Assembly: GCA_964587835.1 (NCBI GenBank)
Contig: CAZPMN010000045.1
Location: 1-15,466 of the forward strand
Source of the DNA: Erginobacter sp964587835
GTDB taxonomy: Bacteria > Auribacterota > Erginobacteria > Erginobacterales > Erginobacteraceae
Direction of reading: 5' to 3'
Length of the DNA: 15,466 bases
How positions within the stretch are numbered: the first letter of the stretch is position 1; every line of letters begins with the position of its first letter. Of the stretch, positions 1 through 6,379 are shown piece after piece. The position numbers and the translations under genes are program-made. The notes beneath the pieces are model-generated. The model made no database searches. It was not told where the DNA came from and saw nothing but the letters and a program-made list of their open reading frames with translations.

Positions 1-40
1 ATGTCCTCTACAATATGACAACCTATATCAGGACGGGACC
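1..40. repeat. Dispersed repeat end, copy A (inverted match to 4459-4498)
   Basis: Bases 1-40 are the exact reverse complement of 4459-4498, with no mismatch over 40 nt. The outer 24 nt read TGACAAC...ATCAGGACGGGAC, and a diverged version is present at 4785-4809. The match runs to the window edge, so the repeat probably continues to the left. I infer that it is one end of a second copy of the possible mobile element at 4459-4810. It lies in the opposite orientation to 4459-4498, with exbD, exbB and uvrA between the two. Confidence 0.85.
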
Positions 41-84
41 CTGCTTACTGCTTACCGCTCACTGCTTACCGCTTACTGCTTACC
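41..84. repeat. Heptanucleotide tandem repeat (RGTRAGC)
   Basis: Read on the minus strand, this is about six tandem 7-mers alternating GGTAAGC and AGTAAGC, with one AGTGAGC. A related tract of AGTAATC/GGTGATC/AGTAAGC units lies at 4318-4356. The tract begins inside the 3' end of exbD and supplies its last codons and its TAA stop (73-75). It abuts repeat copy A directly. Confidence 0.8.
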
Positions 85-492
85 TTCCTCTCCCTCCGGC
101 TCCGCGGCGATGGCCATCTTCTCCCACCCGAGATCCCGGGCCAGGGACATCACCCGGACTACGACCCCGTGTCGGGCCTGCCGGTCGGCCGCCAGGATCA
201 GGGTCCGGCCGGGGTCGGCGGCCAGCGCGGAGGCCAGACGTTCCCGGAGGGCTTCCGGGGTGACCGATTGCTCGTCGATGAAGATCTCCCCCTTCTCGGA
301 GATGGTGACCGTCAGGTGGTCTTTTTCCTGCGGCTCAACCGACTCGGCGGAGGGAAGATCGATCCGCAACCCCGAGGGGGTGATGAAGCTGGAAGTGAGC
401 ATAAAAAAGATGATCAGCAAAAGGACGACATCCACCAGGGGAGCGATATCCAGCCTCCCTTTCTCCAGCGCGGTCTTGCGTTTGAACTTCAT
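73..492 (-). CDS. exbD: ExbD/TolR-family biopolymer transport protein
   Basis: This 139-aa protein has the layout of ExbD/TolR: a short basic cytoplasmic N-terminus (MKFKRKT), one membrane helix at about residues 17-37 (APLVDVVLLLIIFFMLTSSF) with an aspartate at residue 21, and a periplasmic domain of about 100 residues. In this family the helix aspartate takes part in proton flow, and the protein works with an ExbB/TolQ pentamer to pass proton-motive force to a TonB- or TolA-like partner. The ExbB-like gene lies 6 nt upstream and ends TGA-GCAGAG-ATG, with a GGGGAG ribosome-binding site inside that gene. Together they form a two-gene unit; no TonB or TolA gene is visible, though it could lie beyond the left edge. 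The last codons (GGT AAG CAG TAA) come from the 7-nt repeat, so the native C-terminus may have been altered. ExbD and TolR cannot be told apart from sequence alone. Confidence 0.92.
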   Translation of the reverse strand: MKFKRKTALEKGRLDIAPLVDVVLLLIIFFMLTSSFITPSGLRIDLPSAESVEPQEKDHLTVTISEKGEIFIDEQSVTPEALRERLASALAADPGRTLILAADRQARHGVVVRVMSLARDLGWEKMAIAAEPEGEEGKQ

Positions 493-498
493 CTCTGC

Positions 499-1119
499 TC
501 AGGCCGTCTCCCCCTCACCGGAGAGGAGGTTGACCATCTCGGTGGCGCTGGTTTCCATATCCAGGACCATCTTCCCCACCCGGGCGACCAGGAAATTGTA
601 GGCCACGTAAGCTCCGATCGCCACCAGGAGACCGAAGGCGGTGGTGAGCAGCGCTTCCCAGATTCCCCCGGCCAGGTCGGAGGGATTAACGATTCCCTGC
701 ATCTCCTCGATGGTCATAAAGGCCCGGATCATACCCAGAACCGTCCCCAGCAACCCGAGCAGGGGGGAAACGTGGGCCAGGGTGGCCAGAACCACCAGGT
801 TCTTCTCCAGCCGGGGGACCTCGTGAACACCGGCATCCTCGATCGCCTCCCGAATCTGGGTCCGGTCGCGGGAGGAACAGGAGAGGCCGGCGCTGACGAT
901 ATGGGAGACCGGTCCCGGAGTGCGGCGGCAGAGCGCGATCGCCTCGGCGATCTCTCCCTTTTTGACCCGGGAGCGGATCGCGGCCATAAACCGGTCGGTA
1001 TCGATCCGGGCCCGATGGAGGTGATAAAGCCTCTCGAGAAAGACCGCCAGGCCGAGCACCGAGCCGGCCAGGATCAGGTACATTAACGGCCCGCCCTGGT
1101 GGAAGACTGAATATGACAT
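499..1119 (-). CDS. exbB: ExbB/TolQ/MotA-family proton channel protein
   Basis: This 206-aa inner-membrane protein matches the ExbB/TolQ family in length and layout. TM1 is at about residues 11-29, followed by a cytoplasmic helical region. TM2 (about 108-132) carries the family motif SPLLGLLGTVLGMI. TM3 (about 153-178) includes EALLTTAFGLLVAIGAY, whose threonines line the proton path in the family. Paired with the ExbD-like protein encoded next, it should form the proton-driven motor for TonB- or Tol-type envelope work. The ATG at 1119 is well supported: AGGAGA lies 6 nt upstream. A sigma70-like promoter (TTGATA-16-TATAAG) sits about 30 nt further upstream, so the pair is probably transcribed independently of uvrA. 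Its partner system (iron or other uptake versus Tol-like envelope maintenance) cannot be decided here. Confidence 0.93.
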   Translation of the reverse strand: MSYSVFHQGGPLMYLILAGSVLGLAVFLERLYHLHRARIDTDRFMAAIRSRVKKGEIAEAIALCRRTPGPVSHIVSAGLSCSSRDRTQIREAIEDAGVHEVPRLEKNLVVLATLAHVSPLLGLLGTVLGMIRAFMTIEEMQGIVNPSDLAGGIWEALLTTAFGLLVAIGAYVAYNFLVARVGKMVLDMETSATEMVNLLSGEGETA

Positions 1120-1147
1120 CGCCTATCTCCTGTTGTTTAATCCTGGT

Positions 1148-1175
1148 CTTATATAATGTTGCGTCGAAATATCAA
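1148..1175 (-). promoter_or_regulatory. Probable sigma70-type promoter of exbB-exbD
   Basis: On the minus strand, TTGATA (1170-1175) and TATAAG (1148-1153) are separated by 16 nt. Each matches five of the six consensus bases. The -10 box ends 28 nt before the exbB ATG, leaving room for the AGGAGA ribosome-binding site. There is no experimental support. Confidence 0.55.
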
Positions 1176-1186
1176 TGCGTTTTCAG

Positions 1187-1279
1187 GTCATTGCGAGCGG
1201 GAGCGAAGCAATCTCAATCCATTGCGACACAATAGATTGCTTTGTCGGCCCGAAAACGTTCGGGCCTCCTCGCAATGAC
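1187..1279. repeat. REP-like palindromic element 1
   Basis: This 93-nt element lies between uvrA and exbB. The outer arms GTCATTGCGAG (1187-1197) and CTCGCAATGAC (1269-1279) are perfect complements. Inner arms AAGCAATCT (1206-1214) and AGATTGCTT (1234-1242) pair again. A third hairpin, GGCCCGAA-AACG-TTCGGGCC (1247-1266), sits near the right end. The same outer and inner arms recur at 7856-8004 and 9602-9716, so this is a dispersed family. It may also act as a transcript end for uvrA, but there is no T-tract. Confidence 0.85.
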
Positions 1280-1334
1280 ATAATTATTCAAGATTATTTA
1301 AGACGCAAAACCGCCCCTTTATACCTTGTACAAG

Positions 1335-4199
1335 TTAAAGCACGGTCTTGAGGAACTTCCCGGTATGGGATTTTTTCTTCGCCGCAATCTCTTCCGGGGG
1401 GCCCTCGGCCACGATCTCGCCCCCTTCCTCACCCCCTTCCGGACCGAGATCGATCACCCAGTCGGCGTTCTTGATCACGTCCAGGTTATGCTCGATCACT
1501 ATAACGGTGTTTCCGGAGTCGGTCAACCGTTTGAGCACCCCGAGGAGCTTGTCGATATCGGCGAAATGCAGGCCGGTGGTCGGCTCGTCGAGAATGTACA
1601 GGGTCTTGCCGGTGGCCCGACGGGAGAGTTCCCGCGAGAGCTTGACCCGCTGGGCTTCTCCCCCGGAGAGGGTGGTCGCCGATTGTCCCAGCTTGATATA
1701 GCCCAGGCCCACGTCGGCCAGGGTCTGGAGCTTGTTTTTGATTCGGGGAATATTGGCGAAGAACTCCAAAGCCTGGTCGACAGATAAGTCCAGTACTTCG
1801 GCGATGTTCTTGCCCTTGTAGAGGACCTCGAGGGTCTCCCGGTTGTAACGCCGGCCCCGGCAGGCTTCGCAGCGGACGTAGACGTCGGGGAGGAAGTGCA
1901 TCTCGATCCGGATGATCCCGTCCCCCCGGCAGGACTCGCAGCGTCCCCCGGCCACGTTGAAACTGAAACGGCCCGGGCGGTAACCCCGCATCCGGGCCAG
2001 GGGAAGCCGGGCGAAGAGTTCCCGGATCGGGCCGAAAAGCCCGGTATAGGTGGCCGGATTGGAGCGGGGAGTCCGACCGATCGGGGACTGGTCGATGTCG
2101 ATTACCTTGTCCAGTTGCTCCACCCCCCGGATCCGATCGTGGAGTCCGGGGTTCTGGCGGGAACGGTAGAAAATCCGCTTCAGGGCCCGGCTCAGTGTCT
2201 CCTCGACCAGGGTGGACTTCCCCGATCCGGAGACACCGGTGACGCAGCAGAGAAGTCCCAGGGGTATCTTCACCTTGAGGTTCTTCAGGTTGTGTTCCCG
2301 GGCCCCCTCGATCGTCAGAAAGTGCCCGGTGGGAAGACGTCGCTCTTTCGGGGTCTCGATCTTCAGGTCCCCGGAGAGGTATCTCCCGGAGAGAGAGCGG
2401 GGGGAGCTCAGGATCTCCTCCACCGTTCCAGCCGCCACCAGGTACCCCCCCCTCTCCCCCGCCCCCGGACCGAGATCGACTACGAAATCGGCGGCCCGGA
2501 TGGTCGCCTCGTCGTGCTCGACCACGATAATGGTGTTGCCGAGGTCGCGCAACCGCAGCAGGGTCTCGATCAGGCGGGAGTTGTCCCGCTGGTGGAGACC
2601 GATACTCGGCTCGTCGAGGACGTAGAGCACCCCGACCAGTCCGGAACCGATCTGGGTGGCCAACCGGATCCGCTGGGCCTCCCCCCCGGAGAGCGTGGCG
2701 CTGGCCCGATCCAGGGTGAGGTAACCCAGTCCGACATTCTCGAGGAAGGAGAGCCGCTCCCGGATCTCCTTGAGAACCTCGCGGGCGATCTCGGACTTCT
2801 GCCCGGGCAGCTGGAGAGAGGAGAAGAAAGCCAGCGCCTCCCTCACGGAGAGGGCGGACGACTCGATGATCGACCTCTCCGCCACCGTCACCGCCCGGCT
2901 CTCCGGCCGCAGCCGGGCGCCCTGGCATTCGGGACAGGGTCGCAGCGTGATGTACTTGCTGAAGATCTCCTCTCGCACGTACTCCGAGTCGGTCTGCCGG
3001 TAGCGGCGGTTCAGGTTGGGGATGACCCCCTCGAAAGGGGTGTTCTTATACTCCACCCGGCCGGACCGTTCCCAGCGCATTTTGATCAGGCGGGACCCGG
3101 TCCCATAAAGGACCGCCTTGCGCTGACGCGCCGTCAGCTTTTTGAACGGGGTGGTGAGGTCAAAGCCGTATTCCCGGGCCACCCCTTCTAGCTGGGCGTA
3201 GTAGTATCGGGAGGCGGCCCCCTTCCAGCGGTGGCGGCGGGTGGTGATCGGAGAGGACCAAGGAACGATGGCTCCCCCGGCGATTGATTTGGCCGGATCG
3301 GGGATCACCAGCTCGGGATCGACCTCCATTGCCGTCCCCAGGCCCGAACAGGCCGGACAGGCGCCATAGGGACTGTTGAAGGAGAACATCCGGGGCGCCA
3401 GCTCCTCGAAGCTGATCCCGCAGTCGGCGCAGGCGTAATGGCTGCTGAAGGGGATATCCCGGTTCTCCGGCGAGCCGGCGGCGATCAGGACCAGGTCGCC
3501 CCCCAGCCGCAGCGCGGTCTCCACCGAGTCGGTCAGGCGTTCCCGGATCCCTTCCCCCACCGTCAGCCGGTCAATCACCGCTTCGATATCGTGCTTCCGG
3601 TTCCGCTCCAGCTCCGGCGTCTCCTCGATCGCGTAGACCTCCCCGTCCACCCGGACCCGGACGTAACCCTGGCGGCCGGCCCGCTCCAGGATCTCGCGAT
3701 GGGCGCCCTTCTTCCCCCTGACCAGGGGGGCGAGAACCTGAATCTTCATCCCCGGCGGCAAAGCCATCACCCGGTCGACGATCTCCTGGACGGTCTGGCG
3801 GCTGATCTCCCTTCCGCAGCGGGGGCAGTGGGGGATCCCGACCCGGGCGTAGAGAAGCCTTAAGTAGTCGTAGATCTCGGTTACCGTCCCCACGGTCGAA
3901 CGGGGGTTGGAACCGGCCTTACGCTGCTCGATGGCAATGGCCGGGGAGAGCCCCTCGATCGACTCCACCCGGGGTTTCTGCATCTGCTCGAGAAACTGGC
4001 GGGCGTAAGCGGAGAGGCTCTCCACGTAGCGCCGCTGCCCCTCGGCGTAGATGGTGTCGAAGGCGAGCGAGGACTTGCCGGAACCGGAGAGCCCGGTGAC
4101 CACCACCAGCCGGTTCCGGGGGATGGCGAGATCGAACCCCTTGAGGTTATGCTCCCGGGCCCCCCGGATAATGATTTTGCCTGCGGAATCTGTCTTCAT
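1335..4199 (-). CDS. uvrA: UvrA, excinuclease ABC subunit A
   Basis: UvrA is the damage-sensing ABC-type ATPase of nucleotide excision repair: a dimer that loads UvrB at lesions. Everything expected is present in order. The first Walker A is GLSGSGKSS (about residues 36-44), followed by the N-terminal CPRCGRE cluster and the zinc-finger pair CADC...CPAC around FSFNSPYGAC. The first signature LSGGEAQR is near 502 and its Walker B LDEPS near 525. The second Walker A GVSGSGKST is near 655, the second zinc finger CESCRGDG...CEACRG near 755, the second LSGGEAQR near 842 and LDEPTTGLH near 870. The 954 aa from the chosen ATG fit the family (about 940). An upstream TTG (4250) and ATG (4244) would add 15-17 residues that do not resemble UvrA. 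No start has a convincing ribosome-binding site, so the choice rests on family alignment (MKTDSAGKIIIRGAREHNLK). Confidence 0.97.
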   Translation of the reverse strand: MKTDSAGKIIIRGAREHNLKGFDLAIPRNRLVVVTGLSGSGKSSLAFDTIYAEGQRRYVESLSAYARQFLEQMQKPRVESIEGLSPAIAIEQRKAGSNPRSTVGTVTEIYDYLRLLYARVGIPHCPRCGREISRQTVQEIVDRVMALPPGMKIQVLAPLVRGKKGAHREILERAGRQGYVRVRVDGEVYAIEETPELERNRKHDIEAVIDRLTVGEGIRERLTDSVETALRLGGDLVLIAAGSPENRDIPFSSHYACADCGISFEELAPRMFSFNSPYGACPACSGLGTAMEVDPELVIPDPAKSIAGGAIVPWSSPITTRRHRWKGAASRYYYAQLEGVAREYGFDLTTPFKKLTARQRKAVLYGTGSRLIKMRWERSGRVEYKNTPFEGVIPNLNRRYRQTDSEYVREEIFSKYITLRPCPECQGARLRPESRAVTVAERSIIESSALSVREALAFFSSLQLPGQKSEIAREVLKEIRERLSFLENVGLGYLTLDRASATLSGGEAQRIRLATQIGSGLVGVLYVLDEPSIGLHQRDNSRLIETLLRLRDLGNTIIVVEHDEATIRAADFVVDLGPGAGERGGYLVAAGTVEEILSSPRSLSGRYLSGDLKIETPKERRLPTGHFLTIEGAREHNLKNLKVKIPLGLLCCVTGVSGSGKSTLVEETLSRALKRIFYRSRQNPGLHDRIRGVEQLDKVIDIDQSPIGRTPRSNPATYTGLFGPIRELFARLPLARMRGYRPGRFSFNVAGGRCESCRGDGIIRIEMHFLPDVYVRCEACRGRRYNRETLEVLYKGKNIAEVLDLSVDQALEFFANIPRIKNKLQTLADVGLGYIKLGQSATTLSGGEAQRVKLSRELSRRATGKTLYILDEPTTGLHFADIDKLLGVLKRLTDSGNTVIVIEHNLDVIKNADWVIDLGPEGGEEGGEIVAEGPPEEIAAKKKSHTGKFLKTVL

Positions 4200-4278
4200 C
4201 GGATTGGAGCGGTTAGTATGCCCGAACCTCCCCCGGAATTCCATCGACAAAAGTCGGGGGGACGTTACAATAGAGACG

Positions 4279-4301
4279 GGATAACAGGATCGACAGGATA
4301 A
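4279..4301. repeat. Short direct repeat ACAGGATcgACAGGAT upstream of uvrA
   Basis: The stretch GGATAACAGGATCGACAGGATAA contains two ACAGGAT copies 2 nt apart. It lies just upstream of uvrA and just before the 7-nt tandem tract, in a gene-free, repeat-rich stretch. No function is evident. Confidence 0.5.
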
Positions 4302-4317
4302 TTTGGGGATAGGGAAT

Positions 4318-4356
4318 AGTAATCAGTAATCGGTGATCAGTAATCAGTAAGCAGTA
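4318..4356. repeat. Heptanucleotide tandem repeat (AGTAATC type)
   Basis: Five tandem 7-mers (AGTAATC, AGTAATC, GGTGATC, AGTAATC, AGTAAGC) plus a partial unit AGTA. It is the same family as the tract at 41-84, in the opposite orientation. Both lie on the outer side of a copy of the TGACAAC...GACGGGAC repeat end, here about 100 nt away. Confidence 0.8.
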
Positions 4357-4458
4357 TCGCCCTTCGGGCTTGCGGGATCGGAATGCCGGCGGCATTCCTT
4401 GTAGTAAATGTAGTATCGCTTCGCTTGCAGCAAAGCGCATAGAGCATAGCGGCAAACC
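4357..4458. other. Gene-free stretch with small GC hairpins
   Basis: Between the 7-nt tract and repeat copy B lie GCCCTTCGGGC (about 4359-4369), a strong hairpin GGAATGCC-GGC-GGCATTCC (4380-4398), and a CGCATAGAGCATAGCGG stretch (about 4435-4452) built of short related words. This segment is absent between the tract and copy A at the left edge. I see no gene. Confidence 0.5.
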
Positions 4459-4595
4459 GGTCCCGTCCTGATATAGGTTGTCATATTGTAGAGGACATCC
4501 CCCCGGGATTTCCGTCTTCGCAATGCTTAGCCGGACAGGCACCCCCGGGGAATGAAAGTTCATAAGCTAATCAAGAAGGGAAAATCCGCCAACGG

Positions 4596-4646
4596 CCCCT
4601 GCCACCCCCGATATACATCGGGATGCTAGCACTTGTGTGGCAGGGG
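4596..4646. repeat. Two-tier hairpin inside the possible mobile element
   Basis: Outer arms CCCCTGCCAC (4596-4605) and GTGGCAGGGG (4637-4646) are perfect complements. Inside lies a second hairpin, CCCGAT-ATAC-ATCGGG (4607-4622), and the palindrome TGCTAGCA. It could be a DNA-level transposition signal or a folded RNA. No T-tract follows on either strand, so a terminator is unlikely. Confidence 0.75.
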
Positions 4647-4671
4647 AGAAAGTTCACAGCTATCCTATTGA

Positions 4672-4706
4672 TATGAACTTATTCACCCGCGGCGCAAGGC
4701 CGCGGG
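4672..4706. repeat. TTCA-motif plus 8-bp hairpin, copy 1
   Basis: TATGAACTTATTCA is followed at once by an 8-bp hairpin with a 5-nt loop: CCCGCGGC (4686-4693), GCAAG, GCCGCGGG (4699-4706). The next copy, 66 nt downstream, has the same motif and the same stem and loop sizes. Confidence 0.7.
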
Positions 4707-4737
4707 GGCCTATTGCCTATATAGCGCTACTGTAACT

Positions 4738-4772
4738 TATGAATTGATTCACCTGCCGCATAAAGCGGCAGG
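4738..4772. repeat. TTCA-motif plus 8-bp hairpin, copy 2
   Basis: TATGAATTGATTCA is followed at once by CCTGCCGC (4752-4759), loop ATAAA, GCGGCAGG (4765-4772): again 8 bp and 5 nt. Several stem bases differ from copy 1, yet pairing is kept, which looks compensatory. A third motif copy on the opposite strand (GGGGAATGAAAGTTCATAAG, 4547-4566) lies next to the palindrome CCCCGGGG. Confidence 0.7.
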
Positions 4773-4861
4773 GATCTGGAAAAGTGACAACTTTAGATCA
4801 GGACGGGACAGAGATTAGCGAAATCCGTGCCTGTGCGCTGAAGCGCTCCGGCGCGCAAGCG

Positions 4862-4867
4862 TATAAT
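4862..4867 (+). promoter_or_regulatory. Weak candidate -10 box upstream of the phosphomutase gene
   Basis: A perfect TATAAT lies at 4862-4867, about 128 nt before the phosphomutase ATG. The bases 17-18 nt upstream (CTGAAG) match a -35 box poorly. It is the only consensus -10 on this strand in the leader. Confidence 0.25.
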
Positions 4868-4872
4868 CTGCG

Positions 4873-4994
4873 GACTACAAAGAGGGCGAGGCAGGGTCCT
4901 CTATAAGTAAATTAGTGGTAATTAGTGTAATTAGTGGACTAAAAGGGGGCGAGGAGGGGTGACAATTCGAGTTAATTCGTACAATTAGTGGATT
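4873..4994. repeat. Direct repeats abutting the phosphomutase start codon
   Basis: Two related blocks, GGACTACAAAGAGGGCGAGG (from 4873) and GGACTAAAAGGGGGCGAGG (from 4936), are separated by ATTAGTG words. ATTAGTGGA occurs again right at the ATG (ATTAGTGGATTATG). The whole leader is therefore built of short dispersed repeats, and no normal ribosome-binding site is present. Confidence 0.6.
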
Positions 4995-6335
4995 ATGTCC
5001 GAGATCTTCAAAGCCTACGACATCCGCGGGATCTACCCGGCTGAATTGAACGAGGAGATCGCCTCCCGGATCGGGCGGGAGATCCGGGAGATTTTCCCGG
5101 AGGGCCCGGTCGGGGTGAGCCGGGATATGCGCCGGGCCGCCCCGGCGATCAAGGAAGCCCTGGTCCGGGGGATGCTCGAGGCCGGGATCGATATCGTCGA
5201 CCTCGGCTTCCTCTCCACCTGTATGCACTACTTCGCCGTGGGAAACTACGGCCTCCGCGGCGGGATCCAGGTCACCGCCTCCCACAACCCGCCCGAGTAT
5301 ATCGGGATGAAGTTCGTCGGTCCGGAGTCCGTCCCCATCGCCCGGGAGAACGGACTCGACCGCCTGGAGGACCGCGTCCTCTCCCCTTCCCCCACTCCAG
5401 CGGCGGGAGCGCCGGGAAAGCTGACCGCGGAAGATAGGACCGGGGATGATTACCGGCAGCGGATCCGCTCCCTGATCGGGGAACTCGCCCCGTTAAAGGT
5501 CGTAATCGACTGCTCGAACGGAATGGCCGGGTTGGAGGTGCCCCCGGTCTTTGCCGGACTGCCCCCCCGGATCGAGTGGCTCAACTCCACCCCGGACGGC
5601 AATTTCCCCGGCCACGGTCCCAACCCCCTGCTCGAGGAGAACCAGACCGAGCTGATCCGGCGGATACGGGAAACCGGGGCCAAGGCCGGTTTCATTTTTG
5701 ATGGCGACGGCGATCGGACGGTGGTGGTGGACGAGAAGGGGGAAGTAATCCCCAACGACTTCGTCACCGCTCTTCTGGCCGGGTGGTACCTGAAACAGCA
5801 CCCGGGTTCGGCGATCGTCGCCGACTTCCGCTCCAGCTGGGCGGCTGAGGAGTACATCGTCGAACACTCCGGAAAAATGATCCGGGGACGGGTCGGCCAC
5901 TCTTTCCTCAAGGGAGATATGAGAAAGACCGACGCCGTCTTCGGCGGCGACATCGCCGGGCACTATTATTATAAGGAAAACTACTTCTCCGAGTCCTCCG
6001 CCCTTACCGCCGCCCGAATTCTGGAACTGATCATCGAGCAAGACGCCCCCCTCTCCCGTCTCTGGCGTCCCCTGAAGAAGTACTTCTCCACCGGAGAGCT
6101 CAACTACCAGGTCACCGACCGCGAGGCCGCCCTGGCCGCAGTAGAGAAGGAGTTTAAAAGTGACGGGCTCGAACCCGACCACCTCGACGGGGTAACCTTC
6201 CGTGCCGACGACTTCTGGCTCAACCTCCGCCCTTCTAACACCGAGCCCCTGGTCCGTTTTATGGCCGAGGCCAGGACCGAAGAACGCCTCCGCGAGATCG
6301 TAGAGCGAGTCCGTGCCCAGTTAGGACAAGACTAA
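4995..6335 (+). CDS. Phosphomannomutase/phosphoglucomutase (alpha-D-phosphohexomutase)
   Basis: This 446-aa cytoplasmic enzyme interconverts hexose 6-phosphate and 1-phosphate, feeding sugar nucleotides for surface polysaccharides. The N-terminus FKAYDIRGIYP is typical of the family. The catalytic phosphoserine loop is TASHNPPEY with Ser96, the magnesium loop is DGDGDR (236-241), and the C-terminal phosphate-binding loop is RPSNTEP (412-418). Length fits the bacterial PMM/PGM group (about 450-460). The sugar-binding loop is unusual: GDIAGH (318-323) where the family usually has GE-hydrophobic-SGH, so the Glu and Ser that contact sugar hydroxyls are Asp319 and Ala321. Substrate choice between mannose and glucose phosphate is therefore open. 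The ATG at 4995 is chosen by family alignment; there is no clear ribosome-binding site. It converges with the radical SAM gene. Confidence 0.94.
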   Translation: MSEIFKAYDIRGIYPAELNEEIASRIGREIREIFPEGPVGVSRDMRRAAPAIKEALVRGMLEAGIDIVDLGFLSTCMHYFAVGNYGLRGGIQVTASHNPPEYIGMKFVGPESVPIARENGLDRLEDRVLSPSPTPAAGAPGKLTAEDRTGDDYRQRIRSLIGELAPLKVVIDCSNGMAGLEVPPVFAGLPPRIEWLNSTPDGNFPGHGPNPLLEENQTELIRRIRETGAKAGFIFDGDGDRTVVVDEKGEVIPNDFVTALLAGWYLKQHPGSAIVADFRSSWAAEEYIVEHSGKMIRGRVGHSFLKGDMRKTDAVFGGDIAGHYYYKENYFSESSALTAARILELIIEQDAPLSRLWRPLKKYFSTGELNYQVTDREAALAAVEKEFKSDGLEPDHLDGVTFRADDFWLNLRPSNTEPLVRFMAEARTEERLREIVERVRAQLGQD

Positions 6336-6339
6336 AGGC

Positions 6340-6363
6340 AAAAAATCCCGAAAGGGTATTTTT
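6340..6363. terminator. Probable bidirectional terminator between convergent genes
   Basis: AAAAAATCCC-GAAA-GGGTATTTTT forms a short hairpin with a GAAA loop, an A-tract on one side and a T-tract on the other (one bulged T). It begins 4 nt after the phosphomutase stop and reads as a weak intrinsic terminator from either strand. The stem has only three GC pairs. Confidence 0.5.
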
Positions 6364-6379
6364 CTGGATTTTTCCATCT

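Larger units (their letters stand above)
4459..4810. mobile_element. Possible non-autonomous (MITE-like) element with inverted ends
   Basis: The ends are imperfect inverted repeats. The left end (4459-4483) reads GGTCCCGTCCTGAT...GTTGTCA; the right end (4785-4810) reads TGACAAC...ATCAGGACGGGACA. They agree at the seven inner and thirteen outer bases, with a few changes and one indel between. The 300-nt interior has no credible gene but at least three strong hairpins. A perfect inverted copy of the left 40 nt occurs at window bases 1-40, supporting a repeated element. No target-site duplication is visible, and no transposase is in the window, so mobility is inference. Confidence 0.5.

Noticed and set aside
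1..4498. Composite transposon carrying exbBD-uvrA
   Set aside because: The flanking inverted repeats are real, but no transposase is present, the passengers are housekeeping genes, and copy A is better explained as the end of a separate element.
4213..4563. 116-codon minus-strand ORF upstream of uvrA
   Set aside because: It overlaps the uvrA 5' end and translates the 7-nt repeat (LLITDHRLLIT), hairpins and repeat copy B. No ribosome-binding site or domain.
4870..5285. Minus-strand 136-codon ORF over the phosphomutase start
   Set aside because: It is the antisense of the phosphomutase N-terminus plus leader repeats, with no family features.
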